Source: Rhodoferax koreense
GTDB lineage: Bacteria; Pseudomonadota; Gammaproteobacteria; Burkholderiales; Burkholderiaceae_C
NCBI RefSeq assembly: GCF_001955695.1
Contig: NZ_CP019236.1
Span: 5,518,001 to 5,582,000, forward strand
Length of the DNA stretch: 64,000 bases
Direction: 5' to 3'
A model generated the notes under the pieces. That model saw nothing but the letters and a program-made list of their open reading frames with translations, was not told the DNA's origin and ran no database searches. The first letter of the stretch is position 1, and the number at the start of each line of letters is the position of its first letter. Of the stretch, positions 1-9,835 are shown piece by piece. The position numbers were made by a program, and so were the translations under genes.

Positions 1-3000
1 CGCCAGGCCGCCACCGACCTGGGCCGCACGCTGGCCGGCGGGCTGTGGCAACTGGCGCAACTGCTGCAGAACGCCTTGCTCACCGCCGATGCCATCGGGC
101 GTGCGCTCTACCGCATGCTGGTCAGCCGGCGCCATTTGCTGCAATGGACCACGGCCGCCGCCGCGCAGGCCGCGGCGCAGACGCGCCTGCCCGCGCTGGC
201 GCGGCGCCACTGGGCCGAGCCGGTCGCGGCCGTCCTGGTGTTCGGCGCCATCTGGCTAACGCCGCAGACCATGCCGTCGCCGCTCCTGGCCGCGCTGCTG
301 TGCGCCGTCTGGGCCGCGGCGCCGGTGTGGACCTGGTGGGTCAGCCGGCCCAACCCGTGGCGGCAGGTCGATGCGTTGCCGGCCGAAGACCAGGCCTACC
401 TCGAAGGCATCGCGCGCGACACCTGGCGCCTGTTCGAGCGCTGCGTCGGTCCGGCCGAAAACCACCTGCCGCCCGACAACCTGCAGACCTCGCCCTACGA
501 CATGGTGGCGCACCGCACCTCGCCGACCAACATCGGCCTGTACCTGCTGGCCGCAGCCTGCGCGCGCCAGTTCGGCTGGATCGGCACGCAGGACCTGCTG
601 ACGCGGCTCGAAGCCACGCTGGCCACGCTGCACCGGCTGCCCCGCCATCGCGGTCACTTCCTCAACTGGTACGACACCGAGCGCTGCGAAGCCCTGATGC
701 CGATGTACGTCTCCACCGTGGACAGCGGCAACCTCAGCGGCCACCTGCTCGCCGTGGCCCAGGCCTGCCGCGAGCTCGCCCATGCACCGTTCGACACGGC
801 CGCCGCCATCCGTGGCCTGGCGATGTCGAAGCAGCGCATGGCCGGCCTGCTGGCCGTCTCGCCGCCGCTGCTGCCCGCCTTGCGTGCCCGTGCCGCCTGG
901 GCCACGCTGCTGGCCTTGCCCGCGGAAGAAGTGCCGGCGGAGCTTTCTTTCGGTGCGCTGCTCGACGAGGCCGGGGCCGAACTCGCCGCGCGCCAGAAGC
1001 CACCGGCCGAACCGACGGCCGTGGCCGAGGCGGCGACGCAGGAGGACGTTCTCGCCTGGCGCCTGGCCGACCACCTCGCCACCCTGCGTTCGGCCTGGCA
1101 GGACCGCCGCGCCAACATCGCCGAGATGCGCCGCGAGACGGAATCCCGGCTGCGCAGCGTGGCGCACGATTGCGAGAAGCTCGCCTGGCAGGCCGACTTC
1201 GCCTTCCTCTACCACCCCAAGCGGCACCTGCTGCACATCGGCTACCGCGTGGCCGAGCAGCAGCGCGACGCGGGCTTCTACGACCTGCTGGCTTCCGAGT
1301 CACGGCTCACCAGCCTGTTGGCCATCGCCAAGGGCGATGTGCCGGTGGCGCACTGGGCCTCGCTCGGCCGACCGTTCTACGCCGTGGGCGCGGTGGCCGG
1401 CCTGCGCTCGTGGTCGGGCTCGATGTTCGAATACCTGATGCCCACGCTGGTGCTCGACGAACCGCACGGCAGCGTGCTGCGCGAGGCCTGCCGCGCCGCG
1501 CTGCGCGAGCAGATTGCCTTCGGCGTGGAGCAGCAGGTGCCCTGGGGCATCTCCGAATCGGCCTACGCCGGCAGCGACCACACGCTGGCCTACCAGTACG
1601 CGCCGCAAGGCGTGCCGCGGCTCGCGCTGCGACGCACGCCACCGGGCGAACTGGTGATCGCACCGTATGCCACGGCGCTGGCCGCGCAGATTGCGCCGCA
1701 CCGCTCCGCGCAGAACTACGCCCGGATCGAATCGATGACACCGCGCGCGCGCTACGGTTTCATCGAGGCGCTCGACTTCTCGCGCGCACGGCAGACCGGC
1801 GGCGGCCCGTTCACGCCGGTGGATACCTTCATGGCCCACCACCAGGGCATGAGCATCGTGGCGCTGGCCAATGTGCTGCTCGGCGGGCCGGCGCAGCGCT
1901 GGGGCATGGCCAACCCGAGCATCGAAGCCGTGGCCTCGCTGCTGCACGAACGCGCGCCGCGCGAGGTGTCGAAGCTGTACGCACCATCGACCACGCCGCC
2001 GGCGCTGGCCCTGCTGAACCGCGCGCCCGGCCTGCTGCGCGAGGTGACGCCCGGCGCGGCGGCGGTGGAGCCCACGCACGTGTTGTCCAACGGCCGCTAC
2101 AACGTCTCGCTGCGCCCCAACGGCGCAGGCTGGAGCCGCTGGGGCCAGACCGGCATCACGCGCTGGCGCGACGATGCGCTGCGCGACGCCTTCGGCAGTT
2201 TCTTCTACCTGCGCCGGCCCGGCGACGTCACCGCGCCGGTCTCGATCACGCAGCACCCCGCGCCGGACGCGGCCGCGCAGTACCGCAGCACCTACCACGC
2301 CGACCGCGTGTGTTTCGACGCCGCCTGGCCGCTGCTGCAGGCCCACACCACGGTGTGGGTCAGCCCCGAGGACGACATCGAGTTCCGCCGGGTCGAACTG
2401 CGCAACCTCGGCGACACGCCGCTGGACATCGAGCTCATCTCGGCCTTCGAGGTCACGCTGTCCGACCCGCGTGCCGACGAGGCGCATCCGGCCTTCACCA
2501 ACCTCTTCGTGCGCGCCGAATGGCTGGCCTCGCAGCAGGCGCTGCTGTTCGAGCGCAAGCCCCGGCTGCCCACCGAACACGCGCTGCGCGCCGCGCACTT
2601 CCTCACCGATGCGGACCCGCAGATCGTGGGCCTGCGCGTACAGACCGACCGCAACCGCTGGCAGGGCCGCAACCAGGCCAGCGGCCAGCCGCGCGCCGAA
2701 CTCGACGACGCGCCGGGCCTGCCCACCGCTGGCGACACGGCGGCCGGCGTGGTGCTGGACACCGGGCTCGACCCGGTGTCCGTGCTGGCCGTGCGCCTGC
2801 GCATTGCGCCGCAGGGCAAGGCGCGGCTGACCTTCGCCACCGCCGCTTCCGACGACGCCGCCACGCTGCGCGCGGTGATCGACAAATACAGCCAGCACAG
2901 CCATGTGCAGCGCGCTTCGCTGATGTCGGCCACGCTCACCGGCATCCGGCTGCGCAGCCTGGGCATCGGCAGCGACAACTTCGCCGCCGCGCAGAGCCTG

Positions 3001-6000
3001 ACCACCGCGCTGCTGCTGAGCCTGACCCGGCCGCGCTTCGGCCCACCAGGTACATCCGGCGCGCCCGGTCCGAACGAGCCGGCCTTCGAGGGCTGCGACC
3101 GCCGCCTGCTGTGGCGCTTCGGCATCTCGGGCGACCGCCCCATCATCCTCGTGTCCGCCGGCGTCGCCGAAGGCCTGGGCCTGCTGCGTTCGCTGGCGCA
3201 GGCGCTGCGGATGTGGTCCTGGAGCGGCACGGCCTGCGACCTGGTGGTGCTGAACGCCGAACCGGCGTCCTACCTGATGGCGCTGCACCGCGAGATCGCC
3301 GCGCTGCGCGAACGCACCCTGGCCGAGATCAGCGGCGAGCCCGGCTCGGCCCAGATCGGCTTCTACCTGCTGCGCACGGAAGAACTCTCGCGCGACGAGA
3401 TCGGCACGCTGCAATGCCTGGCCCGCGTGCGGCTCAACGCCGACGGCCGGCCGCTGCTGCACCACGTCGACGAATGGCGGCAACAGCACGCGGCGGCCGA
3501 TGCCGAGCGCGCCACGCGCGAGGCCAGGACCATCGCCTTCGCGCCGCGCACCGCCCAGGCGGCCACGCCGAGCCATGGCGACTTCACCCCCGGCTCGGGC
3601 GAGTTCCGCTTCCAGGTGGCGCGCGACGAACGGCCGCAGCGGCCGTGGATCAACGTGTTGTCCAACCGCGGCTTCGGCGCGCAGATCTCGGAAGCCGGTG
3701 GCGGCTACACCTGGGCGGTGAACAGCCGGCTGAACCAGCTCACGGCCTGGTCCAACGACCCGGTCGCCGACAGCCCTTCGGAATGGTTCCTGCTGCAGGA
3801 CCGCAAAACACGCGAGATCTGGAACGTGGCACCATCGGCCTGGGGCACACCGGGCGCCGAGGCCGGCGGCGAGCCGGTCCGCTACCGCGTGACGCACGGC
3901 CAGGGCTACACCAGCATCGGCCACCGGCGCGGCGACGTGGAGGTCAGCGCGTCGTGGTGCGTGGACGCCGAGTCCTCGGTGAAGCAGGTGCGCATCCGGC
4001 TCGTGAACCGCGGCCACCGCACGCAGCAGCTGCGCCTCGTGGGCATCGCCGAATGGATCATGGGCGCCAACCGCTCGGACCGCGGCAGCACGCACACCGC
4101 CGCGCACCGGGCCGACGCCGGCGAACGCCCCCTCACGGCGCTGCTGTGCACCCAGCGCGACCGCTCCGCCGGCTTCGGCGACGGCACGGCCTTCCTGGCA
4201 CTAGCGGCCGCGGACGAGGCCACCGATGCCGCCGACCGCGACTGGACCTGCGACCGGCGCGAAGTCTTCGACACCTTCGGCCGGCTGCAATTGCCCGACC
4301 GCTTCGGCCAGCAGGCCGGCACCGGCCTTGACCCCTGCGCCGCGCTGTCCACCACGGTGACCATCGCCACCGGCGAAACCGTGGAACGCGTGTTCCTGCT
4401 CGGCTACGGCGACAACCCGGCCGCGGCCCGTGCACTGGCCCAGCGCGCTGCGGCCACCAGCGCGGCCACACGGCTGGAGACGGTGCGCAGCCAGTGGAAC
4501 ACGCTGCTGGGCGCCACCACGGTGAAGACGCCCGACCCGTTGTTCGACGCTCTGGTGAACCGCTGGCTGCTGTACCAGACCGTGACCTGCCGCCTCTGGG
4601 CCAAGGCCGGCTTCTACCAGGCCGGCGGCGCCACCGGTTTCCGCGACCAGTTGCAGGACGCCATGGCCCTGGCCTGGGCCGAACCGGCCACGCTGCGCGC
4701 GCAGATCGTGCTGTGCGCCTCGCGCCAGTTCCCCGAGGGCGACGTGCAGCATTGGTGGCATGCGCCCACCGGCGCGGGCGTGCGCACGCATTTCTCGGAC
4801 GACCTGTTGTGGCTGGCCCATGCCACGCACCACTACCTTCAGGCCACGGGCGATGCCTCACTGCTCGACGAAGAGGTGGCCTTCCTCGAAGGTGCCGGCA
4901 TTCCCGAACATGCGGAAGACGCCTACTACACGCCGAGCGTGAACATGCAACGCGCCTCGGTGTTCGAACACGCGGCACGCGCCATCGACCGCAGCCTGGC
5001 CGTGGGCGTGCACGGCCTGCCGCTCATGGGCAGCGGCGACTGGAACGACGGCATGAACCGCGTGGGCATCGAAGGCAAGGGCGAATCGGTGTGGCTCGGC
5101 TGGTTCCTGTGCAAGCTGGTAGACGACTTCGCGCCCGTGGCCGCTGCGCGTGGCGAACATGAACGCGCACAGCGCTGGCAACACGCCGCCGCCGGCTGGA
5201 AGGCCGCGCTGCAAGGCACGGCCTGGGACGGCGCATGGTTCAAACGCGCCTTCTTCGACGACGGCACGCCGCTCGGCTCGCACAGCAACGCCGAGGCCAG
5301 GATCGACCTCATCGCCCAGGCCTGGGCCGTGTTGTCCAATGCCGCCACGCCTGAGCAGCAACACACCGCCATGGCGGCCGTGGAATCCCACCTGGTGGAC
5401 CACGAGGCCGGCCTGGTGCGCCTGCTCGACCCGCCGCTGGACAAAGCCGTGCCCAGCGCGGGCTACATCCAGGCCTACCCACCCGGCGTGCGCGAGAACG
5501 GCGGCCAGTATTCGCACGGCGCGGTATGGGCCCTGATGGCCCAGGCCGAGCTGGCGCAGCAGACGCCGCAGACACCGGAGAGGGCTACGGACAATGCGGA
5601 TGCGGCCTACCGCACCTTCACCCACCTGAGCCCCGCGCACCGCGCGCGCCACCCGACCTTTGGTGCGGCCTACGCCATCGAACCCTATGTGATGGCCGGC
5701 GACGTCTACACCCAGCCGCCCTACGTGGGCCGCGGTGGGTGGAGCTGGTACACCGGCTCCGCCGCCTGGATGCACCGCGCGGCGATCGAGGCGATCTTCG
5801 GGTTGAAGCAGACGGCGGAGGAACTGCATTTCGAACCGTGTTTGCCGAGCCATTGGCCGCAGGCGGAATTGACGCTGCGGCGGGGGGAGCGGAGCATGCG
5901 GTTCATCCTGGTGCGGGCGGCGCCGGAGACGGCATTGGCCGCGGCGGGGCGGATGTCGCCGGATGTGGCGGTGCGGGTGCTTAAGGCGGGGGAGATGCTG

Positions 6001-6051
6001 CGGTGGCGGGAGTTGGCTGGGCAGAGCTGTTTTGTGGTGCCGTTGGCGTGA
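1..6051 (+). CDS. ndvB: Cyclic beta-1,2-glucan synthase, C-terminal part (5' end outside the window)
   Basis: The frame is open from base 1, so the N-terminal glycosyltransferase (GT84) region lies upstream; about 2016 residues are present of a family usually near 2800. Two hydrophobic membrane segments lie at about residues 75-112. A glycoamylase-like domain follows (AHRTSPTNIG near residue 170, HHQGMS near 614), then carbohydrate-binding/GH94-like repeats and a C-terminal GH94 phosphorylase domain with GDWNDGMN near residue 1679 and the GYIQAYPPG...GGQYSHG motif near 1821. In the family this inner-membrane enzyme makes, elongates, phosphorolyses and cyclises beta-1,2-glucan for osmoadaptation and host interaction. 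The next 400 bases hold no gene, so it appears to end its transcription unit. Confidence 0.93.
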   Translation, partial: RQAATDLGRTLAGGLWQLAQLLQNALLTADAIGRALYRMLVSRRHLLQWTTAAAAQAAAQTRLPALARRHWAEPVAAVLVFGAIWLTPQTMPSPLLAALLCAVWAAAPVWTWWVSRPNPWRQVDALPAEDQAYLEGIARDTWRLFERCVGPAENHLPPDNLQTSPYDMVAHRTSPTNIGLYLLAAACARQFGWIGTQDLLTRLEATLATLHRLPRHRGHFLNWYDTERCEALMPMYVSTVDSGNLSGHLLAVAQACRELAHAPFDTAAAIRGLAMSKQRMAGLLAVSPPLLPALRARAAWATLLALPAEEVPAELSFGALLDEAGAELAARQKPPAEPTAVAEAATQEDVLAWRLADHLATLRSAWQDRRANIAEMRRETESRLRSVAHDCEKLAWQADFAFLYHPKRHLLHIGYRVAEQQRDAGFYDLLASESRLTSLLAIAKGDVPVAHWASLGRPFYAVGAVAGLRSWSGSMFEYLMPTLVLDEPHGSVLREACRAALREQIAFGVEQQVPWGISESAYAGSDHTLAYQYAPQGVPRLALRRTPPGELVIAPYATALAAQIAPHRSAQNYARIESMTPRARYGFIEALDFSRARQTGGGPFTPVDTFMAHHQGMSIVALANVLLGGPAQRWGMANPSIEAVASLLHERAPREVSKLYAPSTTPPALALLNRAPGLLREVTPGAAAVEPTHVLSNGRYNVSLRPNGAGWSRWGQTGITRWRDDALRDAFGSFFYLRRPGDVTAPVSITQHPAPDAAAQYRSTYHADRVCFDAAWPLLQAHTTVWVSPEDDIEFRRVELRNLGDTPLDIELISAFEVTLSDPRADEAHPAFTNLFVRAEWLASQQALLFERKPRLPTEHALRAAHFLTDADPQIVGLRVQTDRNRWQGRNQASGQPRAELDDAPGLPTAGDTAAGVVLDTGLDPVSVLAVRLRIAPQGKARLTFATAASDDAATLRAVIDKYSQHSHVQRASLMSATLTGIRLRSLGIGSDNFAAAQSLTTALLLSLTRPRFGPPGTSGAPGPNEPAFEGCDRRLLWRFGISGDRPIILVSAGVAEGLGLLRSLAQALRMWSWSGTACDLVVLNAEPASYLMALHREIAALRERTLAEISGEPGSAQIGFYLLRTEELSRDEIGTLQCLARVRLNADGRPLLHHVDEWRQQHAAADAERATREARTIAFAPRTAQAATPSHGDFTPGSGEFRFQVARDERPQRPWINVLSNRGFGAQISEAGGGYTWAVNSRLNQLTAWSNDPVADSPSEWFLLQDRKTREIWNVAPSAWGTPGAEAGGEPVRYRVTHGQGYTSIGHRRGDVEVSASWCVDAESSVKQVRIRLVNRGHRTQQLRLVGIAEWIMGANRSDRGSTHTAAHRADAGERPLTALLCTQRDRSAGFGDGTAFLALAAADEATDAADRDWTCDRREVFDTFGRLQLPDRFGQQAGTGLDPCAALSTTVTIATGETVERVFLLGYGDNPAAARALAQRAAATSAATRLETVRSQWNTLLGATTVKTPDPLFDALVNRWLLYQTVTCRLWAKAGFYQAGGATGFRDQLQDAMALAWAEPATLRAQIVLCASRQFPEGDVQHWWHAPTGAGVRTHFSDDLLWLAHATHHYLQATGDASLLDEEVAFLEGAGIPEHAEDAYYTPSVNMQRASVFEHAARAIDRSLAVGVHGLPLMGSGDWNDGMNRVGIEGKGESVWLGWFLCKLVDDFAPVAAARGEHERAQRWQHAAAGWKAALQGTAWDGAWFKRAFFDDGTPLGSHSNAEARIDLIAQAWAVLSNAATPEQQHTAMAAVESHLVDHEAGLVRLLDPPLDKAVPSAGYIQAYPPGVRENGGQYSHGAVWALMAQAELAQQTPQTPERATDNADAAYRTFTHLSPAHRARHPTFGAAYAIEPYVMAGDVYTQPPYVGRGGWSWYTGSAAWMHRAAIEAIFGLKQTAEELHFEPCLPSHWPQAELTLRRGERSMRFILVRAAPETALAAAGRMSPDVAVRVLKAGEMLRWRELAGQSCFVVPLA

Positions 6052-6470
6052 GAGCCTTCCAGTGTTGGATTGGGCGGCGACGGATTCCGAGACCGTGGTC
6101 GTCAACCCGCAAATCGATCTTTTGGCTATGCAGCAGAAGTAACTGCGAAGGCTCTGGACACGAAGCCGTCATCTGCGCATCCGTTCCGGATGTCCGCCTC
6201 GCAGCGATTGCCGTCGTCCGAGTCATGAAGTCGGGCTCACGCTTTGAGACCTGTAGCCGTCATCGGGTTTAATACGGAATTGCCATCAGCGATCCCTATA
6301 TGTGTGCGCTGAAGGCGAGTAGGCATAGCCATAGCGATCGCCTCGGCAAATTCATCGATAGACAGCTGCTCCAGTGCCAAATCTTGAACACATAGCGCGA
6401 CCCAAAGCAGATCGTTGTCCGCGGAACGTCCACGAAATCGCGCGCGGCTTCAGATGCGCCAAGAACTGCC
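6052..6470. other. Gene-free segment at the left edge of the low-GC insertion
   Basis: No intact gene is seen. Base composition drops relative to ndvB and stops occur in all frames. On the minus strand, just past the stop of the TrlF-like gene, 6237-6449 is open for about 70 codons without an ATG and contains FRGRSADNDLLWVAL. In the adjacent frame the preceding codons read LGQFLAHLKPRA. Together they could be a frameshifted relic of a small gene. No terminator-like hairpin with a T-run was recognised after ndvB. Confidence 0.4.
6237..6449 (-). pseudogene. Possible frameshifted relic of a small gene
   Basis: On the minus strand the frame between an upstream TGA (about 6450) and a TGA at 6237-6239 encodes a protein-like stretch that includes SADNDLLWVALCVQDLALEQ and ends in TATGLKA. 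It has no ATG. The neighbouring frame directly after the TrlF-like stop reads GQFLAHLKPRA and would join it by a one-base shift in the GCGCGCG run near 6440. I do not recognise the family. It may equally be random open sequence; the evidence is only its amino-acid composition and its position. Confidence 0.2.
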
Positions 6471-9290
6471 CTAATAGCCGTATTTATCGTATCGGTCCTT
6501 GAAAGCCTTCTCACCGCCTTCCATTGTCTCGGTGATCACCGAGCGGATGGTTTGCGAATCGATCGCTCCGCGCTGTGCGGCCTTGCGCGCGCCGGTCTCG
6601 GCCACGTCCATGTAGGCGACAAGCTCCGAGGAGCCATTGACGACGATGTTGGCGTTGTGGCTCGCGAATATCAGCTGACGGAATCGCTTCGCCGCATGCA
6701 ACTTGTCGGTCAGCTTTGAGATCACCTTGTTGTCCAGATCTCCTTCGGGCTGATCCACGATCAGCGGGCCGCCCGGCTGGCGGAGTAGCATGAGCAGAAG
6801 CGCCGCAGCACGCTGTCCTTCAGACGCCTTGTCAAATGTCACTTCGCGCTGGCCGTCAAGATAGAACAGCGAGATCTGAGGCTTGGCAAGTGCCGTCGAA
6901 ATCGCCTCCAGGCGGGTCGCGTCGATGAGCTTCAGCATCGCGCCGCGAATGTTCTCCGTGTCACCGAGAAATTGCCACAGCTTACGGCATTGCGGAAGCT
7001 CCTCGCCACGCGGCTCTCCGGCGATGCGCCATTGCAGCAGCGCCTCGCAATTCACCCGCAGAAGGCTGACAATCTCATCTGATGACTCGACGATCGACGC
7101 AGTGTTCCAAGCCTGTAGGCGTGTCGCCTGCTGCGATCCCGTCCTCGCAGCGAGGAGGTCCAGGGCTTCGACCACTTCCGACGCGTCACCATCCAGGGCA
7201 ATGGTGGCCCTGATCATGTTCGCAGAAAGCTCTTCGATATCGGCCGCCCAGGACTGCGTACGTTCGGCGCGCGTCTTGTTCGCCTCACGCAACGCCTCAA
7301 GCGCTGCCTTTAGGGCGGCGGCAGGGTCACCCCCTTCTGCAAGCTCAGCATCCAGTACCGCGAGCTTCTGTAGGTGCTCGCTCAGTTCCCCGCGCAGCTT
7401 GATGATCTGGTCGGTCACGCTCTTGTGACTACCGATCTTGGCCAAGGTGTCATCGCGCGCCTTGCGCATTTCCGTTAGCTTGCCTTTCCAAGCCGTCTCT
7501 GCTTCAGTCAGCGCACCGCGAAGAGGCTGCATCTTGCTTCGAAGGTCTGCGATGCCTGCGGCAAAGGTCTCAACCAGGGCCTTGTACTGGCTACGCAGCG
7601 TTTCGGTCTCTAGCAAATCCTTCGGGAGTTCCCAAGCCTTCGCCTGATCGCCGACTGCATTGTCCAGAAGCGTCATCAGTTCATCGGCATGCGTCGTCGC
7701 GAGAATCCGCTGTGACTCGAAGGCATCGGCCTTTGCAAACCCGTCTACCACCGCCTGATCTTCGCCGCTGAGCGCAGGAAGCGTCTTCTCCAGCGCTGCG
7801 ATGCGTTGCTGTAGAGTGTCGCGATTCGTGGCCAGGCGGTGTCGTGCAGTCTGCTTGTCCCAATGCGCGATCAGCGCTTGAATTGTCGCCCTGACGACCT
7901 GCTTACGACTGACAATCGTCCGGTTGATCTCATCCGCTTCTGCCTTGAAAGCCGGGCTAACGAACTGCAACAAGTCAGTCAGTTGGGTCTGGGCGCTCGC
8001 GTGCTTTCCGACCTCCGCGAGTTCGCCCTGGCTGTAAACGACGCCTGGAAATAGAGCCCGGAGCTCCTCTACCGAAATCGGATTAACTGCGCCGTTCGGG
8101 TACCGGATCTGCGGCTGATGTTTCGTCGCGGGCGAACGCGTGACGACAAACTCGGCACCGTCCTGTTCAATCGTCACCGCAACCTGGCCGCCGGCCGCCA
8201 CAAGTGTGTCCTTGATCAGGCCCTGCAGCCGCTCGTTCCCACTGTATTGGTCGCGGGGCATGTCGAAACAGCTGCGGCCCATCGCAAAAGCGATGTACTC
8301 GAGGAGCGAGCTCTTGCCGCTGCCACGACCTCCAATGATCGAGTTGAGCTCCGGGCTCAAGGTGAAGGTATCCTCCTCGAGGATGTGGGAGCCGCTGATC
8401 TTGACTTCAACGATCGTCGGAGATGCCATCTGCGGCGGACCAAGATGAATCCGAGACCTGTGGCATAGGAAAGCCTGACGGATGGCTTCCGCAGTCGGCG
8501 CGGCGAGCTTGATCCAGGTCTCGTTGGCGCCGAGCGGTCCATAGTCGCTGGAGCGGCTGTCCGAAGTTGGGATGGGGTAGATCTCCCTAGTCGACCACAT
8601 CTTGTCTGTGCCAGACAGTCTCGTCCGGCTCTTGTGACCGAGTGAGTCGATCGTCTTACCCCGATCAAGGTACCCGCCGACATACGGCATGCGAAGAAAC
8701 TCGCCATGGTTGCCACTGGACAGGACGCTGAAGTTCCCTTCAGAAACGTTCGGGAGCACGATGTATCGGCCCCGGATGCCCTGCAGCTCGTCCAGCGCTG
8801 CGCCGATCTCCGGATACGGTAATTTCAGTTGTGTGACCCTGAGCGATTTGCTTTTGCTTTCGTCGACACCTGCGTACTCGATGCCGAGTCGTCCCTGAGC
8901 CTGTCTGCACCAATCCTCCGACAGGTCGGTATCGAAGATTAGCAAACACTGGACACCGCCGACAGCCGTCAGTTCCATGCCTGGAAAGACCCAAAGATCG
9001 AAGGTCGGATCGTTCTCCCGACGCTGCTCGGCAGCGGAGCGCACATATGGGAGCATCACCGCCTCGTGGTGGTCTGTGATGGCGACGGCTTGTAGGCCCT
9101 TGGCCACACAGGTGTCGACGAAGATCTCGGCCCACTGCCTGCGGGACGCCTCGAGCGCTTCCCTCGTGGCATCGGCACCTGTCGCAGGATCAATTTCGTC
9201 GGCTCCGAGTGGTCGTGCACCGACCCAGTTCGGATCGCGCGGCGTATGAACCTGGAAGTCGCACTTCCGCCAATGTGCAAAGTCTGCCAT
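6471..9290 (-). CDS. TrlF-like protein: PHP domain fused to an SMC/Rad50-like AAA ATPase
   Basis: The 939-residue protein starts with a PHP (polymerase/histidinol phosphatase) metal-binding domain: DFQVHTP at residues 11-17 and ITDHHE at 71-76. An ABC/SMC-type ATPase follows: P-loop GGRGSGKSS at 320-328, a long helical, probably coiled-coil middle (about 430-780), signature SEGQR near 823, Walker B LIVDQPEGDLDN near 841 and an H-loop ASHN near 876. PHP domains hydrolyse phosphoesters in a metal-dependent way, and SMC-like ATPases often sense DNA or RNA ends. Related PHP-ATPases occur in defence islands, but no function can be proved here. The start has a strong GGGGAGGGG ribosome site 9 bases upstream. 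Codon use and GC are clearly lower than in all neighbours, which suggests horizontal transfer. It is a single-gene insertion. Confidence 0.8.
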   Translation of the reverse strand: MADFAHWRKCDFQVHTPRDPNWVGARPLGADEIDPATGADATREALEASRRQWAEIFVDTCVAKGLQAVAITDHHEAVMLPYVRSAAEQRRENDPTFDLWVFPGMELTAVGGVQCLLIFDTDLSEDWCRQAQGRLGIEYAGVDESKSKSLRVTQLKLPYPEIGAALDELQGIRGRYIVLPNVSEGNFSVLSSGNHGEFLRMPYVGGYLDRGKTIDSLGHKSRTRLSGTDKMWSTREIYPIPTSDSRSSDYGPLGANETWIKLAAPTAEAIRQAFLCHRSRIHLGPPQMASPTIVEVKISGSHILEEDTFTLSPELNSIIGGRGSGKSSLLEYIAFAMGRSCFDMPRDQYSGNERLQGLIKDTLVAAGGQVAVTIEQDGAEFVVTRSPATKHQPQIRYPNGAVNPISVEELRALFPGVVYSQGELAEVGKHASAQTQLTDLLQFVSPAFKAEADEINRTIVSRKQVVRATIQALIAHWDKQTARHRLATNRDTLQQRIAALEKTLPALSGEDQAVVDGFAKADAFESQRILATTHADELMTLLDNAVGDQAKAWELPKDLLETETLRSQYKALVETFAAGIADLRSKMQPLRGALTEAETAWKGKLTEMRKARDDTLAKIGSHKSVTDQIIKLRGELSEHLQKLAVLDAELAEGGDPAAALKAALEALREANKTRAERTQSWAADIEELSANMIRATIALDGDASEVVEALDLLAARTGSQQATRLQAWNTASIVESSDEIVSLLRVNCEALLQWRIAGEPRGEELPQCRKLWQFLGDTENIRGAMLKLIDATRLEAISTALAKPQISLFYLDGQREVTFDKASEGQRAAALLLMLLRQPGGPLIVDQPEGDLDNKVISKLTDKLHAAKRFRQLIFASHNANIVVNGSSELVAYMDVAETGARKAAQRGAIDSQTIRSVITETMEGGEKAFKDRYDKYGY

Positions 9291-9835
9291 GAGTGCTTCC
9301 CCTCCCCTTGTTGTTCTTTGATGATGTCAGAGCTATGCGTGCATAGCGACTAAAGATTCCACTAGGGACCGGCGTAGCCAAGCTCTTCGACGAAGTCGTT
9401 GATTTACAGCAAGGGGCCGCAGTGCCAGTTCGCCAGTGTCGGGGCCGGTCATCCAGAATTGGATCGCCCACCAATAATAACAAGCGGACGGTCGTTGATA
9501 TGCAGCGGTCATACGAGTTACTGCTCGATGAATGTCCGCTGACGAACGCAGCGGACTCTCATACATCTTGCAGCGAGTGACTCCACCCAGCCTGAAGCAG
9601 ACGGTCAGCTTAGGCTCTGGACGGTCGCATCTGAACGAAAGGAGCCACCGTATCAGACCTCGTTCGGTTAGATGCATCCGGCATACGCGCGGCAGGACAG
9701 AGGGCCTCGATGAAACCCGGCCTCCGTGGGGCGAGTCTCCGCCCACCTCCTACAGCTAACCGTGTGTTTTTCTCCTGCCTGCCGCAAGTGAGCCCAGTCA
9801 CGATGCATTCCTCGGTAACACCCAAGGAATCCAAC
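9291..9835. other. Gene-free right flank of the low-GC insertion
   Basis: Apart from the TrlF-like ribosome site and the palindrome at 9332-9347, no gene, integrase remnant or tRNA is recognised. The left part has mixed composition like the insertion; GC returns to the chromosomal level near 9700. No direct repeat matching the left flank (6052-6470) was found by eye, so insertion boundaries and att sites are undefined. Confidence 0.5.
9332..9347. promoter_or_regulatory. Palindrome upstream of the TrlF-like gene
   Basis: A perfect inverted repeat GCTATGC-GT-GCATAGC ends 42 bases before the start codon of the PHP-ATPase. Its size and place fit a dimeric repressor operator, but no regulator gene lies next to it, so the role is a guess. 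Confidence 0.35.

Noticed and set aside
1300..4107. A 935-codon minus-strand open frame under ndvB
   Set aside because: Antisense shadow with His/Gln/Ala-rich text and no domain; long antisense frames are expected at this GC.
45..4331. A 1428-codon open frame overlapping ndvB in another plus-strand frame
   Set aside because: Arg/Ala/Pro-rich shadow composition produced by the GC3 bias of ndvB; the ndvB frame carries all family motifs.
6296..6514. A 72-codon minus-strand open frame at the end of the TrlF-like gene
   Set aside because: It overlaps the ATPase C-terminus, has no ribosome site and no protein-like pattern; the neighbouring frame looks more protein-like and is listed instead as a doubtful relic.
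9333..9746. A 137-codon minus-strand open frame in the gene-free flank, checked as a transposase or integrase remnant
   Set aside because: No DDE, tyrosine recombinase or serine recombinase motif was found, and no terminal inverted repeats.
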